DNA from: UBA2386 sp046306335
GTDB lineage: Bacteria > Planctomycetota > UBA1135 > UBA2386
Length of the DNA: 40,146 nt
Direction: 5' to 3'
Assembly (NCBI GenBank): GCA_046306335.1
Contig: JBKDXM010000130.1
Location: forward strand, 1-40,146
The translations under genes and the position numbers were made by a program. A model generated the notes under the pieces. It saw only the letters and a program-made list of their open reading frames with translations. It made no database searches and had not been told where the DNA came from. Positions 14,159-28,914 of this stretch are shown here, piece by piece. Each line of letters starts with the position of its first letter. Positions within the stretch are counted from its first letter, which is position 1.

Positions 14159-15838
14159 TCACGGTCCGGCGAAGCGCCACGCCGGCAGGTCCTTGGGCAC
14201 CGCCTCCGTCGCCAGGGCCGCCCGCAAGACCGCGATCGGCATGGAGTTCTGCCGCAGCACGGCGTCGTGGAAGGCCTTCTCGGTCCAGCCGCCGCCGCCG
14301 ACCAGTTCGGCGTGCAGGGCGCGCAGCTGCAGGCCGCCGAGCATGTAGGCCGCCTGGTACAGCGGCGGGTACAGCCCGCCGACCGATCGGCGCACCTCGC
14401 CCTCGGCGGCGGCGCGCTCGTGGCCGACGCGCTCGATCAGGTACTCGACGCACTGCGGCCCGGTCCAGCGGCCGAGGTGGAAGTTCAGCGAGAAGACGAT
14501 GCGGGCGCAGCGGTGCTTGCGCCAGTACAGCATGCCGACCTTGTCCTCCGGCGTGCGGCCGAGGCCGAGGTCGTAGAGGCGCATCTCCCAGTACAGCGCC
14601 CAGCCCTCCAGCCAGAACGGCGTGTCGAACGGCGCGCGGTAGCTGCGGTGCCGCGCCTGCATGTGCTCCTGCAGCCAGTGGCCGGGGATCAGCTCGTGGT
14701 GCACCGTCGCGCGGCAGAAGTGCTCGTTGTTGCTGCGCAGCGCCTGCAGCTTCTCGATGTGCGCCATCGCGTCGGTGGGGAACGCCACCCGGATGGTCTC
14801 GCCGCCGAGGAAGAACGGGTTCGTGCGCTGCGCCTCGCGCGACATCATGGCCATGCGCCAGCACTCCTTGGCCAGCGGCGGGACGGTCAGCAGGTCGCGC
14901 GCTTCGAGGAAGTCGATCGCCTCGTGCGCGAGTTCCTTGATCAGCTGCGGCTGCTCGCCGGGCGCGCGGTGGCGGCGCTTGACGTGCTCCAGCGCCTCGC
15001 GCCAGCCGGCCGCGCCCAGTGCCGCGACGGCCTTGTCCATCTCGGCGTCGCACCAGGCGAACTCGCGCTCGGCGATCGCGACCAGCTCCGCCGGCGCGTA
15101 GGGGATGCGTTCGAACGCCAGTTCGCGCCGCAGCGCGGCCTCGCCGATCGGGTCGCCGACGAGCGAACGGTCGGCGCCGGCGGGGGCCTGCGCGCGCAGC
15201 GCCTCGTCGAGCTGGCCCAGGGCCTCGTCGGCGGCGCGGTAGGGCGCGCGCGTCCACCAGCCGAACTCGGGGTCGTAGCCGTCGCGGAACTCGAACCACT
15301 GCCGCAGCGCCTGCCGCAGGCCCGCGAGTCGCAGCGACGCGCGCCCCGGCAGGTTCGCCGGCAGCGTCGCGCGCGCGCCGGCCAGCGCCTGTCGCGCGGC
15401 TGCCGCGGCCTCGGCGATGCCGTGCACGGCGTCGGCCGCGGCGCGCGCCGGCATCGGTTCCATGCGCCGGCGGCCCTCGGCCAGCGCGGTGATCGCCGGC
15501 GCGAACGGCAGCAGCGCCAGCGTCTCGGCGTCGCGCGCGCCGTCCTGTTCGAGCGCGAACAGCGAGCGGGCGCCGTGGCGGTCGAGCAGCAACCAGTCGA
15601 CGCGCGCGTCGTGCGGCAGGTCGTCGAAGGTCAGGCGGTCGAGCTCCCGCCGTTCCTGCCGCCAGCGCTGCTGCAGCCGCTCGCGCCGCTCGGCCGACAT
15701 CGGCGCGTCGTAGCGGCGGCCGAGGTCGGCGAGGTCGGCGCCGAGCGCCTCGATGCGGGCGCGCAGGCCGGCCGGCTCCTGCGCGGGAGCGGCGTTGGCG
15801 ACGACGCGGCCGGTGACGACGAGCAGGAGGGGCCGCAT
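14159..15838 (-). CDS. DUF885 family protein, putative exported metallo-carboxypeptidase-like hydrolase
   Basis: This 559-residue protein has a short signal-peptide-like start (MRPLLLVVTGRVVANAAPAQ). It carries the DUF885 hallmark HHELIPGHWLQEHM near residue 381, an HExxxGH zinc-site pattern. GWALYWEMRLYDLGL follows about 35 residues later and would supply the third ligand. Further family signatures are RTNPFFLGGETI upstream and LGGLQLRALH downstream. Proteins of this family are peptidase-like and related to M32-type carboxypeptidases; the substrate is unknown. An alternative ATG 12 codons upstream (15874) would hide the signal peptide. It lies 74 bp downstream of pckA on the same strand, so cotranscription is possible. 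Confidence 0.85.
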   Translation of the reverse strand: MRPLLLVVTGRVVANAAPAQEPAGLRARIEALGADLADLGRRYDAPMSAERRERLQQRWRQERRELDRLTFDDLPHDARVDWLLLDRHGARSLFALEQDGARDAETLALLPFAPAITALAEGRRRMEPMPARAAADAVHGIAEAAAAARQALAGARATLPANLPGRASLRLAGLRQALRQWFEFRDGYDPEFGWWTRAPYRAADEALGQLDEALRAQAPAGADRSLVGDPIGEAALRRELAFERIPYAPAELVAIAEREFAWCDAEMDKAVAALGAAGWREALEHVKRRHRAPGEQPQLIKELAHEAIDFLEARDLLTVPPLAKECWRMAMMSREAQRTNPFFLGGETIRVAFPTDAMAHIEKLQALRSNNEHFCRATVHHELIPGHWLQEHMQARHRSYRAPFDTPFWLEGWALYWEMRLYDLGLGRTPEDKVGMLYWRKHRCARIVFSLNFHLGRWTGPQCVEYLIERVGHERAAAEGEVRRSVGGLYPPLYQAAYMLGGLQLRALHAELVGGGGWTEKAFHDAVLRQNSMPIAVLRAALATEAVPKDLPAWRFAGP

Positions 15839-15912
15839 CGCCGCGATGCTACGACCGGCGGCGGGGCCGGTCATCGGCGCTGGCCGCAGCGCGCGCTCGC
15901 GCGCGCTCTCTC

Positions 15913-17493
<1,581 letters not shown>

Positions 17494-17601
17494 TCGGTTC
17501 GGTTGCGGGGGTGTTCGGGGCGTCGTCGCCCTGCGGGGGCGAGGAGGATAGGGACCGTCCGGACGTCGATCCAGGGGGCGCCCCGCGCGGCGAGAAAGCG
17601 C

Positions 17602-17630
17602 TTGCCTACCACGGGAGCGACCGCTAGCGT
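17602..17630 (+). promoter_or_regulatory. Promoter of tRNA-Arg
   Basis: -35 TTGCCT (17602-17607), 17-bp spacer, -10 TAGCGT (17625-17630), 20 nt before the mature tRNA end. Spacing is optimal for sigma-70. The -10 context is shared with the tRNA-Asn promoter. Confidence 0.6.
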
Positions 17631-17650
17631 CCCGCGCCCCAAAATCGCGT

Positions 17651-17727
17651 GCGCCCGTAGCTCAATTGGATAGAGCGCCAGACTACGGATCTGGAGGTTG
17701 GAGGTTCAATTCCTCCCGGGCGTGCCA
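17651..17727 (+). tRNA. tRNA-Arg (anticodon ACG)
   Basis: 77 nt with an encoded CCA. The acceptor is GCGCCCG/CGGGCGT (G-U at the first pair), the D arm GCTC..GAGC, and the anticodon arm CCAGA-CTACGGA-TCTGG with ACG at 34-36. The variable loop is AGGTT and the T arm GGAGG-TTCAATT-CCTCC. A34 would need editing to inosine to read all CGN codons. Confidence 0.98.
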
Positions 17728-17735
17728 CCCAAGCC

Positions 17736-17768
17736 CCTCGCCGCGGGGCGTTCCGTTCCGCGGCGAGG
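17736..17768 (+). terminator. Hairpin terminator after tRNA-Arg
   Basis: CCTCGCCGCGG (17736-17746) pairs perfectly with CCGCGGCGAGG (17758-17768), 11 bp with an 11-nt loop, 8 nt after the tRNA. There is no strong T tract. It separates the tRNA from the following oxygenase gene. Confidence 0.65.
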
Positions 17769-17847
17769 CGAGCCCTTGCGGTCGGCCGCGGAGGTTTCGC
17801 CTGACGCCCGCCGCTGGCTGCGCGCGACGCTCGCCGCAAGGCGCCCG

Positions 17848-18444
17848 ATGACCGGTCCCTGCCGCGAGACCCCCGACGCCTTCCTGCCGGCGTACCTCGA
17901 CGAGCTCAAGCTGCAGGTGCGCAAGCACCCGTGCTTCACGGTCAACAACCTCAACCGCGACTTCGTCAACACGCGCGGCTTCTCGGTGGTCTTTCGCCGC
18001 GAAGGGCTGCCGCAGGTCGTCGCGGCCTTCCCGTTCTTCGCGCCGTACCTGCGGCAGGCGCTGCGCGCCGACTGCAACGCCTTCTACCTCAACCCGCTCG
18101 AACTCGAAGGCGGCTCGCGCGTCGATCCGCACGTCGACCGCAGCCTGCGCGGCTACTGCAAGGACGTCAGCACGCCGCTCGCGGTCAGCGTGCTGTACGT
18201 CGACGTGCCGCCGGCGATGCAGGGCGGCCTGCTGACGCTGGCGCGCGGCAAGCGCGCGCTCGCCAAGGTGCGGCCGCGGGCCGGCCTGTTGGTGCAGTTC
18301 GACGGCGACCTCGTGCACTCGGTCGAGCGCGTCGACAGCCCGGGCAAGCGGCTCAGTCTCGTCTGCGAGCAGTACCTGCTCGACGAACGCGAACTCGCCG
18401 AGGTGCCCGAGTACGCGGTCGAGACCCGGGCGAAGACGTATTGA
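17848..18444 (+). CDS. 2-oxoglutarate/Fe(II)-dependent oxygenase
   Basis: This 198-residue protein has the double-stranded beta-helix motif of this superfamily. The iron ligands are visible as His95 and Asp97 (DPHVD) and distal His157 (DLVHSVERV), and Arg168 (GKRLSL) would bind 2-oxoglutarate. A conserved-looking patch QGGLLTLARGKRAL lies between them. The size suits a prolyl-hydroxylase-like or small-molecule hydroxylase; the substrate is unknown. The start is ATG 17848: earlier in-frame codons lie in the tRNA-Arg and its terminator hairpin, so they cannot be the start. No Shine-Dalgarno sequence is obvious. Confidence 0.82.
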   Translation: MTGPCRETPDAFLPAYLDELKLQVRKHPCFTVNNLNRDFVNTRGFSVVFRREGLPQVVAAFPFFAPYLRQALRADCNAFYLNPLELEGGSRVDPHVDRSLRGYCKDVSTPLAVSVLYVDVPPAMQGGLLTLARGKRALAKVRPRAGLLVQFDGDLVHSVERVDSPGKRLSLVCEQYLLDERELAEVPEYAVETRAKTY

Positions 18445-18594
18445 TGCGCCGGCGCCGGCCGGTGGCGATCGGTTCGCAACGGCCGGCAGGTGGGATCGCG
18501 GGCGCGGTCGTTCCTTCGGGGTCGTCGCAGGGATTCCGGGTCGCGGCGCGTTGGCCGGCGAAGGTCCCGCGCGCCGGCATGCCATGCATGCGGC

Positions 18595-19833
18595 ATGTTG
18601 ACCACCGCCCTGGTCGTCGTTGCCGCCAGTTGCCCCCAGGCCCAGGACCCGCTCGACGAGTTGTTCGCGCGCGCCGCGGCGACCAAGCGGCTGCGCGCCG
18701 AGTTCGTGCTCACCCGCAGCGCGAAGCCCGAGCCGACCGTGTACACGCTCGACTACGCGGCGCCCGCCCGCATGCGCCTTACGCAACGCGACGCAGCGGA
18801 GGTCATCGACACCTGGGTGATCGGGGCCACCGTTTCGCAACGCATCACCGCCGGCGGGCAGACGCTGTCGTGCGAAATCGACTACGCGAAGGCGACCGAG
18901 CAGTTGCGGGTCGTCGAGGCGCGTGCCCGCGTCGTGGCACCGGCACTGCAGTCATGTTGGAAGCTGGTCAAGGACCGAACGCAGCCCATCTGCAAGGTCG
19001 AATGGAGCTACGATGCCGAGAAGGACGCCGGCAGTTTCGAAGCTGGTGTCGGCGTGTCCTCCTTGGTCGGCTCGCCGTTCGGATGGCTCGCGACCGTGCG
19101 CGAAAAGGGGCTCGTCTGGACGCGCGACGGCGAGCTGCTGCGGTCGGCGACCGATGGTCCCTTCGCGGTCGCGCTGGCGCCGACGGGCCTGCTGCAAGAG
19201 TTGTTCGCCCGGATCGGCGATCGCACGTTGCGCTTCGAACTGCGCCGTGCGACGTTCGACGAGGATCCGCCGGCAGAGCGCTTCGTCGTGCCGCCCGCGG
19301 TCGAACTGGACGGCGAAGCGGCCGACGAGGAGCGCGTGTGGCGCCGATCCATCGCCGCCAAGATGCGTCAGACCGACGGGATGGTGCTGCAGGTGTCCCT
19401 GTTCGGTGGTTGGGCGGCGGCGAAGGCGGCAGCCGGGGACGAGGCGACCTCCGTACGACTCGACGAGCAGGCGAAGCAGGCGGCGCGGGTGATCCTCGAA
19501 GACCGCCTGGCGTCGCGGGTCGCCGCCTACCATCAGGCCTTCGAGGAACCGATCGTCGACGCGGCGAAGCAGATCGCGGCAGGCGCCACGGTCGACGGCC
19601 GTCCGGAACATGTGGCGGCGATGCGCGCGAAGTCCGCAGAGGCGCTCACCGCGGCGCTGCGGCGCCGCCAGTCCGAGTTCGCCGACGGATTCGTCGCGGT
19701 GCTCGGCGAACAGGCGGCCTTTGCCGAGTTCCGAGCGATCGAACAGGCGGCGATCGAGGCGATCTACCGCGAGCGCGTGGTCGACGTCGCGCTGGCGCGC
19801 TTGCAGGCGGCCTGCGACGAAGCGCTGCGTTGA
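18595..19833 (+). CDS. Secreted protein, LolA-like N-terminal region, function unknown
   Basis: This 412-residue protein has a short signal peptide (LTTALVVVAASCPQAQ). Residues about 20-230 read like the lipoprotein-carrier (LolA/outer-membrane lipoprotein-sorting) fold. A helix, DPLDELFARAAATKRLRAEF, precedes alternating strands such as VYTLDYAAPARMRL and GATVSQRITAGGQTL. The C-terminal 150 residues are predicted to be long alpha-helices (many Ala, Glu, Arg; AARVILEDRLASRVAAYHQ). The ATG at 18595 is chosen because it opens the signal peptide; the open frame starts 35 codons earlier in Arg-rich sequence. The LolA relation is weak, judged from pattern only. Confidence 0.7.
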   Translation: MLTTALVVVAASCPQAQDPLDELFARAAATKRLRAEFVLTRSAKPEPTVYTLDYAAPARMRLTQRDAAEVIDTWVIGATVSQRITAGGQTLSCEIDYAKATEQLRVVEARARVVAPALQSCWKLVKDRTQPICKVEWSYDAEKDAGSFEAGVGVSSLVGSPFGWLATVREKGLVWTRDGELLRSATDGPFAVALAPTGLLQELFARIGDRTLRFELRRATFDEDPPAERFVVPPAVELDGEAADEERVWRRSIAAKMRQTDGMVLQVSLFGGWAAAKAAAGDEATSVRLDEQAKQAARVILEDRLASRVAAYHQAFEEPIVDAAKQIAAGATVDGRPEHVAAMRAKSAEALTAALRRRQSEFADGFVAVLGEQAAFAEFRAIEQAAIEAIYRERVVDVALARLQAACDEALR

Positions 19834-19881
19834 GCCTGGACGGGCCGGCCCGCGCCTCGCGCCGGCCGGCCGGCGCCAGGC
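19834..19881. terminator. Bidirectional hairpin between converging genes
   Basis: GCCTGG (19834-19839) pairs with CCAGGC (19876-19881), and the interior is made of nested GGGCCGGC / GCCGGCC repeats. It sits right after the stop of the plus-strand gene and 31 bp from the stop of the minus-strand gene. Confidence 0.5.
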
Positions 19882-19911
19882 CCCGGACACCACGGCCAGC
19901 GGTTCGGCGGT

Positions 19912-22008
19912 TCACGGCCAGCGCACGGCGTCCCACTCGGCGAAGCGGTCGAGGCCGCCGTCGGGCGGCGCGCTGCGGGCCATGCGCATGCGGCGCTGGA
20001 TCTCGGCGCAGCGCGCCGCCAGCGCGGTGTCGCCGTCGCGGACCGCCGCGGCCCGGGCGATCTCGACGGCGCCGACCGACCACTCCGAGAACGCCGTGTT
20101 GGCCGAACCCTGCACCAGCGTCGGGTCGCCCGCGCGCCACTGCGCGTCGGTCAGCGGCGCGCCGTCGAGCCAGCGCAGCGCCATCGCCACTTCGTGGTGC
20201 TGCGGCGTCACCAGCCAACCGAAGCGAACGACGTTCGCCGCCAGCGCCTCCGCCAACCGCGCTGCCGTCGCGTCGCCGGTGACCCGTGCATGGGCGGCGA
20301 AGCCGATCGCCGCCGTCGCGTCCTGCCACGGGTTCCAGTAGCGGTGCTTGCCCTGCAGCATGCGCCCGTCCGGGTCGCAGACCTGCATCGGCCGCACGCG
20401 GTCGGGCGGCAGGTCCCGGCCGCTCCACTCGCGGGCATAGACCTGCGCCATGCGCGCGTCCATGCGCGCGGCCAGCCGTTCGTCGCCGGTGGCGAGCACG
20501 TTCCACGCGGCCGCCAGCGCCGTGCGGCCGGCGCCGCGCGGCGCACCGGCGTGCGACGTCGAGAAGCGCGGGTCGATCGTCTGGCCGGCGCGGTACAGGC
20601 GGCCTTCGTTGCGCAGTTCCTCGCGCGCCCAGTGCGCGCCGGTCAGCAGGGCGAAGGCGCCGAGCGTATTGCTGCTCCAGTGCTCGCGGTCCTTGCCGGT
20701 CCAGCCGTGGCTCTCGAAGCGCGGCTCGGGTACCGGCTTGCCGAGCCGGTCCTTCGACATGCCGGCGTGCCAGTGCGTGCGGCCCGACCAGACGTTCCAG
20801 TCGGGATGCTCGTCCGGCTCCACCGGCCGGCCGTCGGCTTCGAAGAAGTGCACCGGCCGGCAGGCTTCCTGCAGGACGGACAACTCGGCCTCGAGCAGTT
20901 CCGTCGGCAGGCCGGTCGCCGCGACCAGCGACAGCTTGACGACGCCGAAGTCCGCCTGGTCGCCGGTCTGGCCGGCGAAGCGCTGCAGGCCGAAGCGGAA
21001 GCAGCCGAACGGGTCGCCGTTGCCCTTGTCGCGCGCGACGAAGGCGGCGAGCTCGCGCGAGAGGTGCGCCCGCAGCGCCGGGCCGCGCAGCCACGGCGGC
21101 AGCTCGGGCACGACGCCGAACGGCCCGAACGCGCCGGAGTCGCGCCACGTCGTCGCGCCGAGCAGCGGCGACGTCGCCGCGGCGAACGTCGTCTGGTCGG
21201 CCAGGCTGCGGTCGCCGCGCATGGCGGGCACGAGCGCGCCGGTCCGGCGCAGGCCCTGCCCGTCGCCGAGCGGCCGGCCCCGCAGCAGCACGCTGCGGCT
21301 GCCCGTCGCCGTCGCCGCGTGCGCGACGCCGAGCGCGCCGTCGTGGCGCAGCGCCAGAGCCATGCCGTCGCACGCGATCGCCAGTTCCTCGACGTCGCAC
21401 TGCATCGCCGGCGTGCGCGGGTCGGAGAACCACACGGCGACGTCGCACTGCGCGTGCGGCTGGTCGCGCCATGCGGTGACGATCGCCTCGGCCAGCAGGC
21501 CGGTGTCGCCCAGGCGCGCTCGGCGCAGTTCGACGCGACGCAGCGCGTTGTCCTCCAGGTCGGCGACGCGCTCGGGCTCGGCGCGCGCGACCGCGCCCGC
21601 GACGGTCGCGGTGAACACGAGCGTCGCCGCCGGCATGGCGATCGGGCCGGTCGGCAGGGCCGGGCCAGGGCCGGGCGCCAGCGCCAGGCTGCGTTCGCCG
21701 CCGGCCGGCAGCTCGGCGACGAACAAGCAGAGCGCCTGCCGCAGCGAGCCGGCGGGCCAGCGGGCGCCGAACGGTTGCCAGCACGTCGGCGTTGCCGGCA
21801 CGTGCAGGTCGGGCAGCTCGCGCACCGCGCCGGGCGCGAACGGCACGACGACGGCAGCGCCCTCCTTGCGCGCGGTGCGCGCGAGGTTCTGCAGCGTCAG
21901 CACCGGCGCCGCCGCCGCGGCCGGGCCGGCCGGCGGGGTCGCGTCCTGGGCCAGCAGGGCGCCGGCGAGCCACGAACCGAACCACGGCAGCAGCCACGAC
22001 GCGCGCAT
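19912..22008 (-). CDS. Secreted PcRGLX/YetA-like protein, putative exo-acting polysaccharide lyase relative
   Basis: This 698-residue protein has a signal peptide (WLLPWFGSWLAGALLA, cut before QDATPP). The N-terminal part has VVVPFAPGAVRELPDLHV and, shortly after, GARWPAGSLRQALCLF. This resembles the start of the rhamnogalacturonan-exolyase/YetA-like family, where a 'WPDGSvkwal' motif follows a 'vPfp.G' strand. The middle and C-terminal parts (HWHAGMSKDRLG, SNTLGAFALLTGAHW and long helices with Trp/His) fit an alpha/alpha-barrel. The substrate is not deducible and the family link is from pattern recognition only. ATG 22008 opens the signal peptide. It converges with the LolA-like gene and is divergent from the NRPS-like gene. 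Confidence 0.6.
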   Translation of the reverse strand: MRASWLLPWFGSWLAGALLAQDATPPAGPAAAAAPVLTLQNLARTARKEGAAVVVPFAPGAVRELPDLHVPATPTCWQPFGARWPAGSLRQALCLFVAELPAGGERSLALAPGPGPALPTGPIAMPAATLVFTATVAGAVARAEPERVADLEDNALRRVELRRARLGDTGLLAEAIVTAWRDQPHAQCDVAVWFSDPRTPAMQCDVEELAIACDGMALALRHDGALGVAHAATATGSRSVLLRGRPLGDGQGLRRTGALVPAMRGDRSLADQTTFAAATSPLLGATTWRDSGAFGPFGVVPELPPWLRGPALRAHLSRELAAFVARDKGNGDPFGCFRFGLQRFAGQTGDQADFGVVKLSLVAATGLPTELLEAELSVLQEACRPVHFFEADGRPVEPDEHPDWNVWSGRTHWHAGMSKDRLGKPVPEPRFESHGWTGKDREHWSSNTLGAFALLTGAHWAREELRNEGRLYRAGQTIDPRFSTSHAGAPRGAGRTALAAAWNVLATGDERLAARMDARMAQVYAREWSGRDLPPDRVRPMQVCDPDGRMLQGKHRYWNPWQDATAAIGFAAHARVTGDATAARLAEALAANVVRFGWLVTPQHHEVAMALRWLDGAPLTDAQWRAGDPTLVQGSANTAFSEWSVGAVEIARAAAVRDGDTALAARCAEIQRRMRMARSAPPDGGLDRFAEWDAVRWP

Positions 22009-22402
22009 GCGGCCATCATCGGCGTGCGACCGGTCCGGCGGTAGATGGCGCTCGCCCCACGCACGTTCCGTGCGCGCCGTCGGCGTGCGGCAGGTGTGCG
22101 CAGCGTCGGGTCGGTACAGTGCGCGCGCATGCGCCGCTTCGCCTTGCGCCGGTTCGCCGGCTCGTGCTTCGCCGCCGCGGCCGGCCGTTCGCCGCGCGCC
22201 GCCGCCGTCGCTGGCGCGCGCCACGGGCGGTGTCGGCGGGTTCGTGGGGGCGCCGGCGCCGCGATGGGACGGTCGCCGGTGGCGCCGTGCCCCCCTTGGC
22301 ACCGACGCGCGGGGCAGGCTGCCGGCGCGACCGGTTCGCCGGGGCGTGCGCCTAGCAGCCCATGTCAAGTACCGCGCGCGGATGCTTCGATCGGAGCCTG
22401 AC
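22009..22402. other. 394-bp divergent spacer upstream of the NRPS-like gene
   Basis: Open frames here, including a 118-codon plus-strand one at 22045-22401, are arginine/alanine-rich, with no domain features, and look like chance frames in GC-rich DNA. A perfect TTGACA lies on the minus strand near 22372 but lacks a partner -10 box. The spacer probably holds the promoters for both neighbours. Confidence 0.5.
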
Positions 22403-27016
<4,614 letters not shown>

Positions 27017-27052
27017 GCCGGCCGGCCGCCGGCGCGCCGCAGCCCGGAAACG

Positions 27053-27091
27053 ACGCCGCCCCGCGCGGCGCGTGGCCTCGCGGGGCGGCGT
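27053..27091. terminator. Bidirectional intrinsic terminator between converging genes
   Basis: A perfect 13-bp inverted repeat, ACGCCGCCCCGCG (27053-27065) with CGCGGGGCGGCGT (27079-27091), loop 13 nt. In the minus direction it is followed by CGTTTCCGGG, the same tail as after the tRNA-Asn hairpin. Confidence 0.8.
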
Positions 27092-27121
27092 GCGGTCCGC
27101 GTCAGCGCGCGGACGTCCTGC

Positions 27122-28771
27122 TCACTGGCAGCCGAGCGAGGCCAAGCGCACCGTCAGGCCGTTGGTGAGGCTGACGAGGCCGAAGACCGGCGGGTTCGGC
27201 ACGAACGGCGCGCCCTGGAACGTCAGCGACATCGGCGACAGGCCGGCGGGGACCGCCAGCGGCATCGTGGCGTTGCCGGCGGCGTCGGTCAGGAACAACC
27301 CGGCGACGCCGTAGTTGTTCAGGTCGACGTAGGCGTTGCAGCCGGGCGCCACCGGCGTGTTGCCGCTGCCGTCGCTGAAGGCCATCAGCACGTACGTGTT
27401 CGGCGCGCTGGTCATGGTGAGCGCGAAGCCGGCGTTGCCCGCCGACGGCACGCCATTGACGGCGAGCGTCGAGTCCGGGCTGCCGCAGCCGGCGCCGAGG
27501 TACACGGCGGGCTGCAGCGTCGGCGCCGTCGTGTTGACGTCGACGGTCAGCGCGCCCGGGCCGATGCGCGCCTGGTCGATCTGCGCCACGCCCGCGCCCG
27601 GCGCGACGTCGCTGTCGAACCAGAAATTGTAGAGCGTGTTCCAGTTGTGCGGGTTGGTCGCCGGGGCCGACCAGGTGAGGCGGCCGTTGGCGACGGTCGA
27701 CGTCCAGTCGTTGAGCGCGTTGGTGTCGATGTCGCGGAAGCCGATGTTCAGCACGCGACCGGTCGGGCAGACCGGCAGGCTGAACGTCGCGCCGCCGCGG
27801 TGGTTGTCGAGGTTGTGCACGCAGTACTCGTAGTGCCACAGCCCGTTGGTGGGACCGGTGACCTTGACCGCCACCGCGAAACGGCCGTCGGCGTCGCTGA
27901 GCGTGCCGGTGCCGCCGTTGCTGCCCTCGGTGATGGTCGCGCCCGGCCAGCGATTCATGATCGTGCCGAACGACGCCGTGCCGGTGGTGCCCGTCGTCCA
28001 CGCCGTGCTGGTGCGCGTCAGCGTGAACGGCCGCGACATGATGTTGTTGGCGCGGTTCTCGACGCGCTCGCCCTCGATGATCACGTGGATCTGGAAGTAC
28101 ATGCCCGTGCTGACGCCGCCGACGATGTCCGCCTCGCGGATCGTCACGCGGTTCTTGACCGCGTCCATGCCCGTGGTGACGAGGCTGCGCAGTCCGTCCG
28201 CCGGACCGATGCCGGTCGCCGGATCACCGACGTCGAAGTAGCTGCCGTTGGCGGCCCAGGTGCCGAGCCACGGGTTGATCTCGGCGGGCGGGCCGAGGTA
28301 GGTGCGCGAGGCGTTGTTGCCGGCGCTGTAGATGTCGGAGCACTTGACGCCGAGCTGCGCGCCGCCGGCGGGGGGCTGCACGCAGCCGCCCAGGCACGGC
28401 GAGACCGACGCGCTGTTCAGCGACAGGAACGCGTGCTTGCAGTAGCTCCAGTCGGAGATCTGCACGAGTCGGCCGTCGACCTCGCGCGCGACCAGGAAGC
28501 CGAACTTCGGGTGGTCGGTCAGGATGGTGTTGCCGATGGCCCCGCCCGGCGAGCGCCACTCGACCGGCACCGTGCCGGGGTTGCAGAGCTGGTTCTGGAA
28601 GGCGATGCCGATCTCGCCGCCCGGGTAGGCCGCGCCGCGGCGGCCGTAGTACGTGGCGCTGCTGATGTTGGCGAGGGCGGCGTCGTAGCCGACGCCGCGT
28701 TCGTTCGACTGCGCGAACAGGTCACCGCAAACCGCGGCGACGGCGAGCACAAGGCAGGTGGTCTTGGTCAT
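27122..28771 (-). CDS. Large secreted protein of unknown function with lineage-type C-terminal module
   Basis: 549 residues. The signal peptide is TKTTCLVLAVAAVCGDLFA, cut before QSNERG. The body is rich in Gly, Thr, Asn and aromatics with short beta-strand patterns (FQIHVIIEGERVENR, WHYEYCVHNLDNHRGGATF). It contains several Cys in likely disulfide pairs (CNPG, CLGGC, VKCSD, CGSP, PGCNAY, LGCQ). The last 120 residues (from GAGCGSPDSTLAVNG to the terminal CQ) form a beta-rich module of the type often found at the C-termini of secreted planctomycete proteins; it may be a sorting or surface-attachment signal (inference). The start is ATG 28769-28771; its upstream sequence is C-rich with no Shine-Dalgarno sequence. 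Likely extracellular or cell-surface. Confidence 0.75.
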   Translation of the reverse strand: MTKTTCLVLAVAAVCGDLFAQSNERGVGYDAALANISSATYYGRRGAAYPGGEIGIAFQNQLCNPGTVPVEWRSPGGAIGNTILTDHPKFGFLVAREVDGRLVQISDWSYCKHAFLSLNSASVSPCLGGCVQPPAGGAQLGVKCSDIYSAGNNASRTYLGPPAEINPWLGTWAANGSYFDVGDPATGIGPADGLRSLVTTGMDAVKNRVTIREADIVGGVSTGMYFQIHVIIEGERVENRANNIMSRPFTLTRTSTAWTTGTTGTASFGTIMNRWPGATITEGSNGGTGTLSDADGRFAVAVKVTGPTNGLWHYEYCVHNLDNHRGGATFSLPVCPTGRVLNIGFRDIDTNALNDWTSTVANGRLTWSAPATNPHNWNTLYNFWFDSDVAPGAGVAQIDQARIGPGALTVDVNTTAPTLQPAVYLGAGCGSPDSTLAVNGVPSAGNAGFALTMTSAPNTYVLMAFSDGSGNTPVAPGCNAYVDLNNYGVAGLFLTDAAGNATMPLAVPAGLSPMSLTFQGAPFVPNPPVFGLVSLTNGLTVRLASLGCQ

Positions 28772-28803
28772 GGAGGGTGGGTGGGGAGAACGGATGAGGC
28801 AAC

Positions 28804-28852
28804 CGCGGAAGGATAGCTGCCCGCAACGCGCATGGCATGGCGCTTCCGCGGA
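28804..28852. repeat. Inverted repeat CCGCGGAAG / CTTCCGCGG
   Basis: A perfect 9-bp inverted repeat separated by 31 bp, located between the end of the lipoprotein gene and the start of the secreted-protein gene. Each arm contains the palindrome CCGCGG. It could be an operator for the 28771 gene or a weak terminator of the operon above. Confidence 0.5.
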
Positions 28853-28914
28853 ACGAACCGGGGCGACGAGACAGCGTCGCGCCTCCGGTCGGACGCAAAC
28901 GCGGCCGCCGCCGC

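Noticed and set aside
22296..22311. Sigma-54 promoter (TTGGCAC...)
   Set aside because: The -24 half looks good, but no GC doublet lies at the required distance for the -12 half.
22045..22401. 118-codon plus-strand frame before the NRPS-like gene
   Set aside because: Arginine/alanine-rich with no domain, signal or Shine-Dalgarno sequence; it fits a chance frame in GC-rich DNA.
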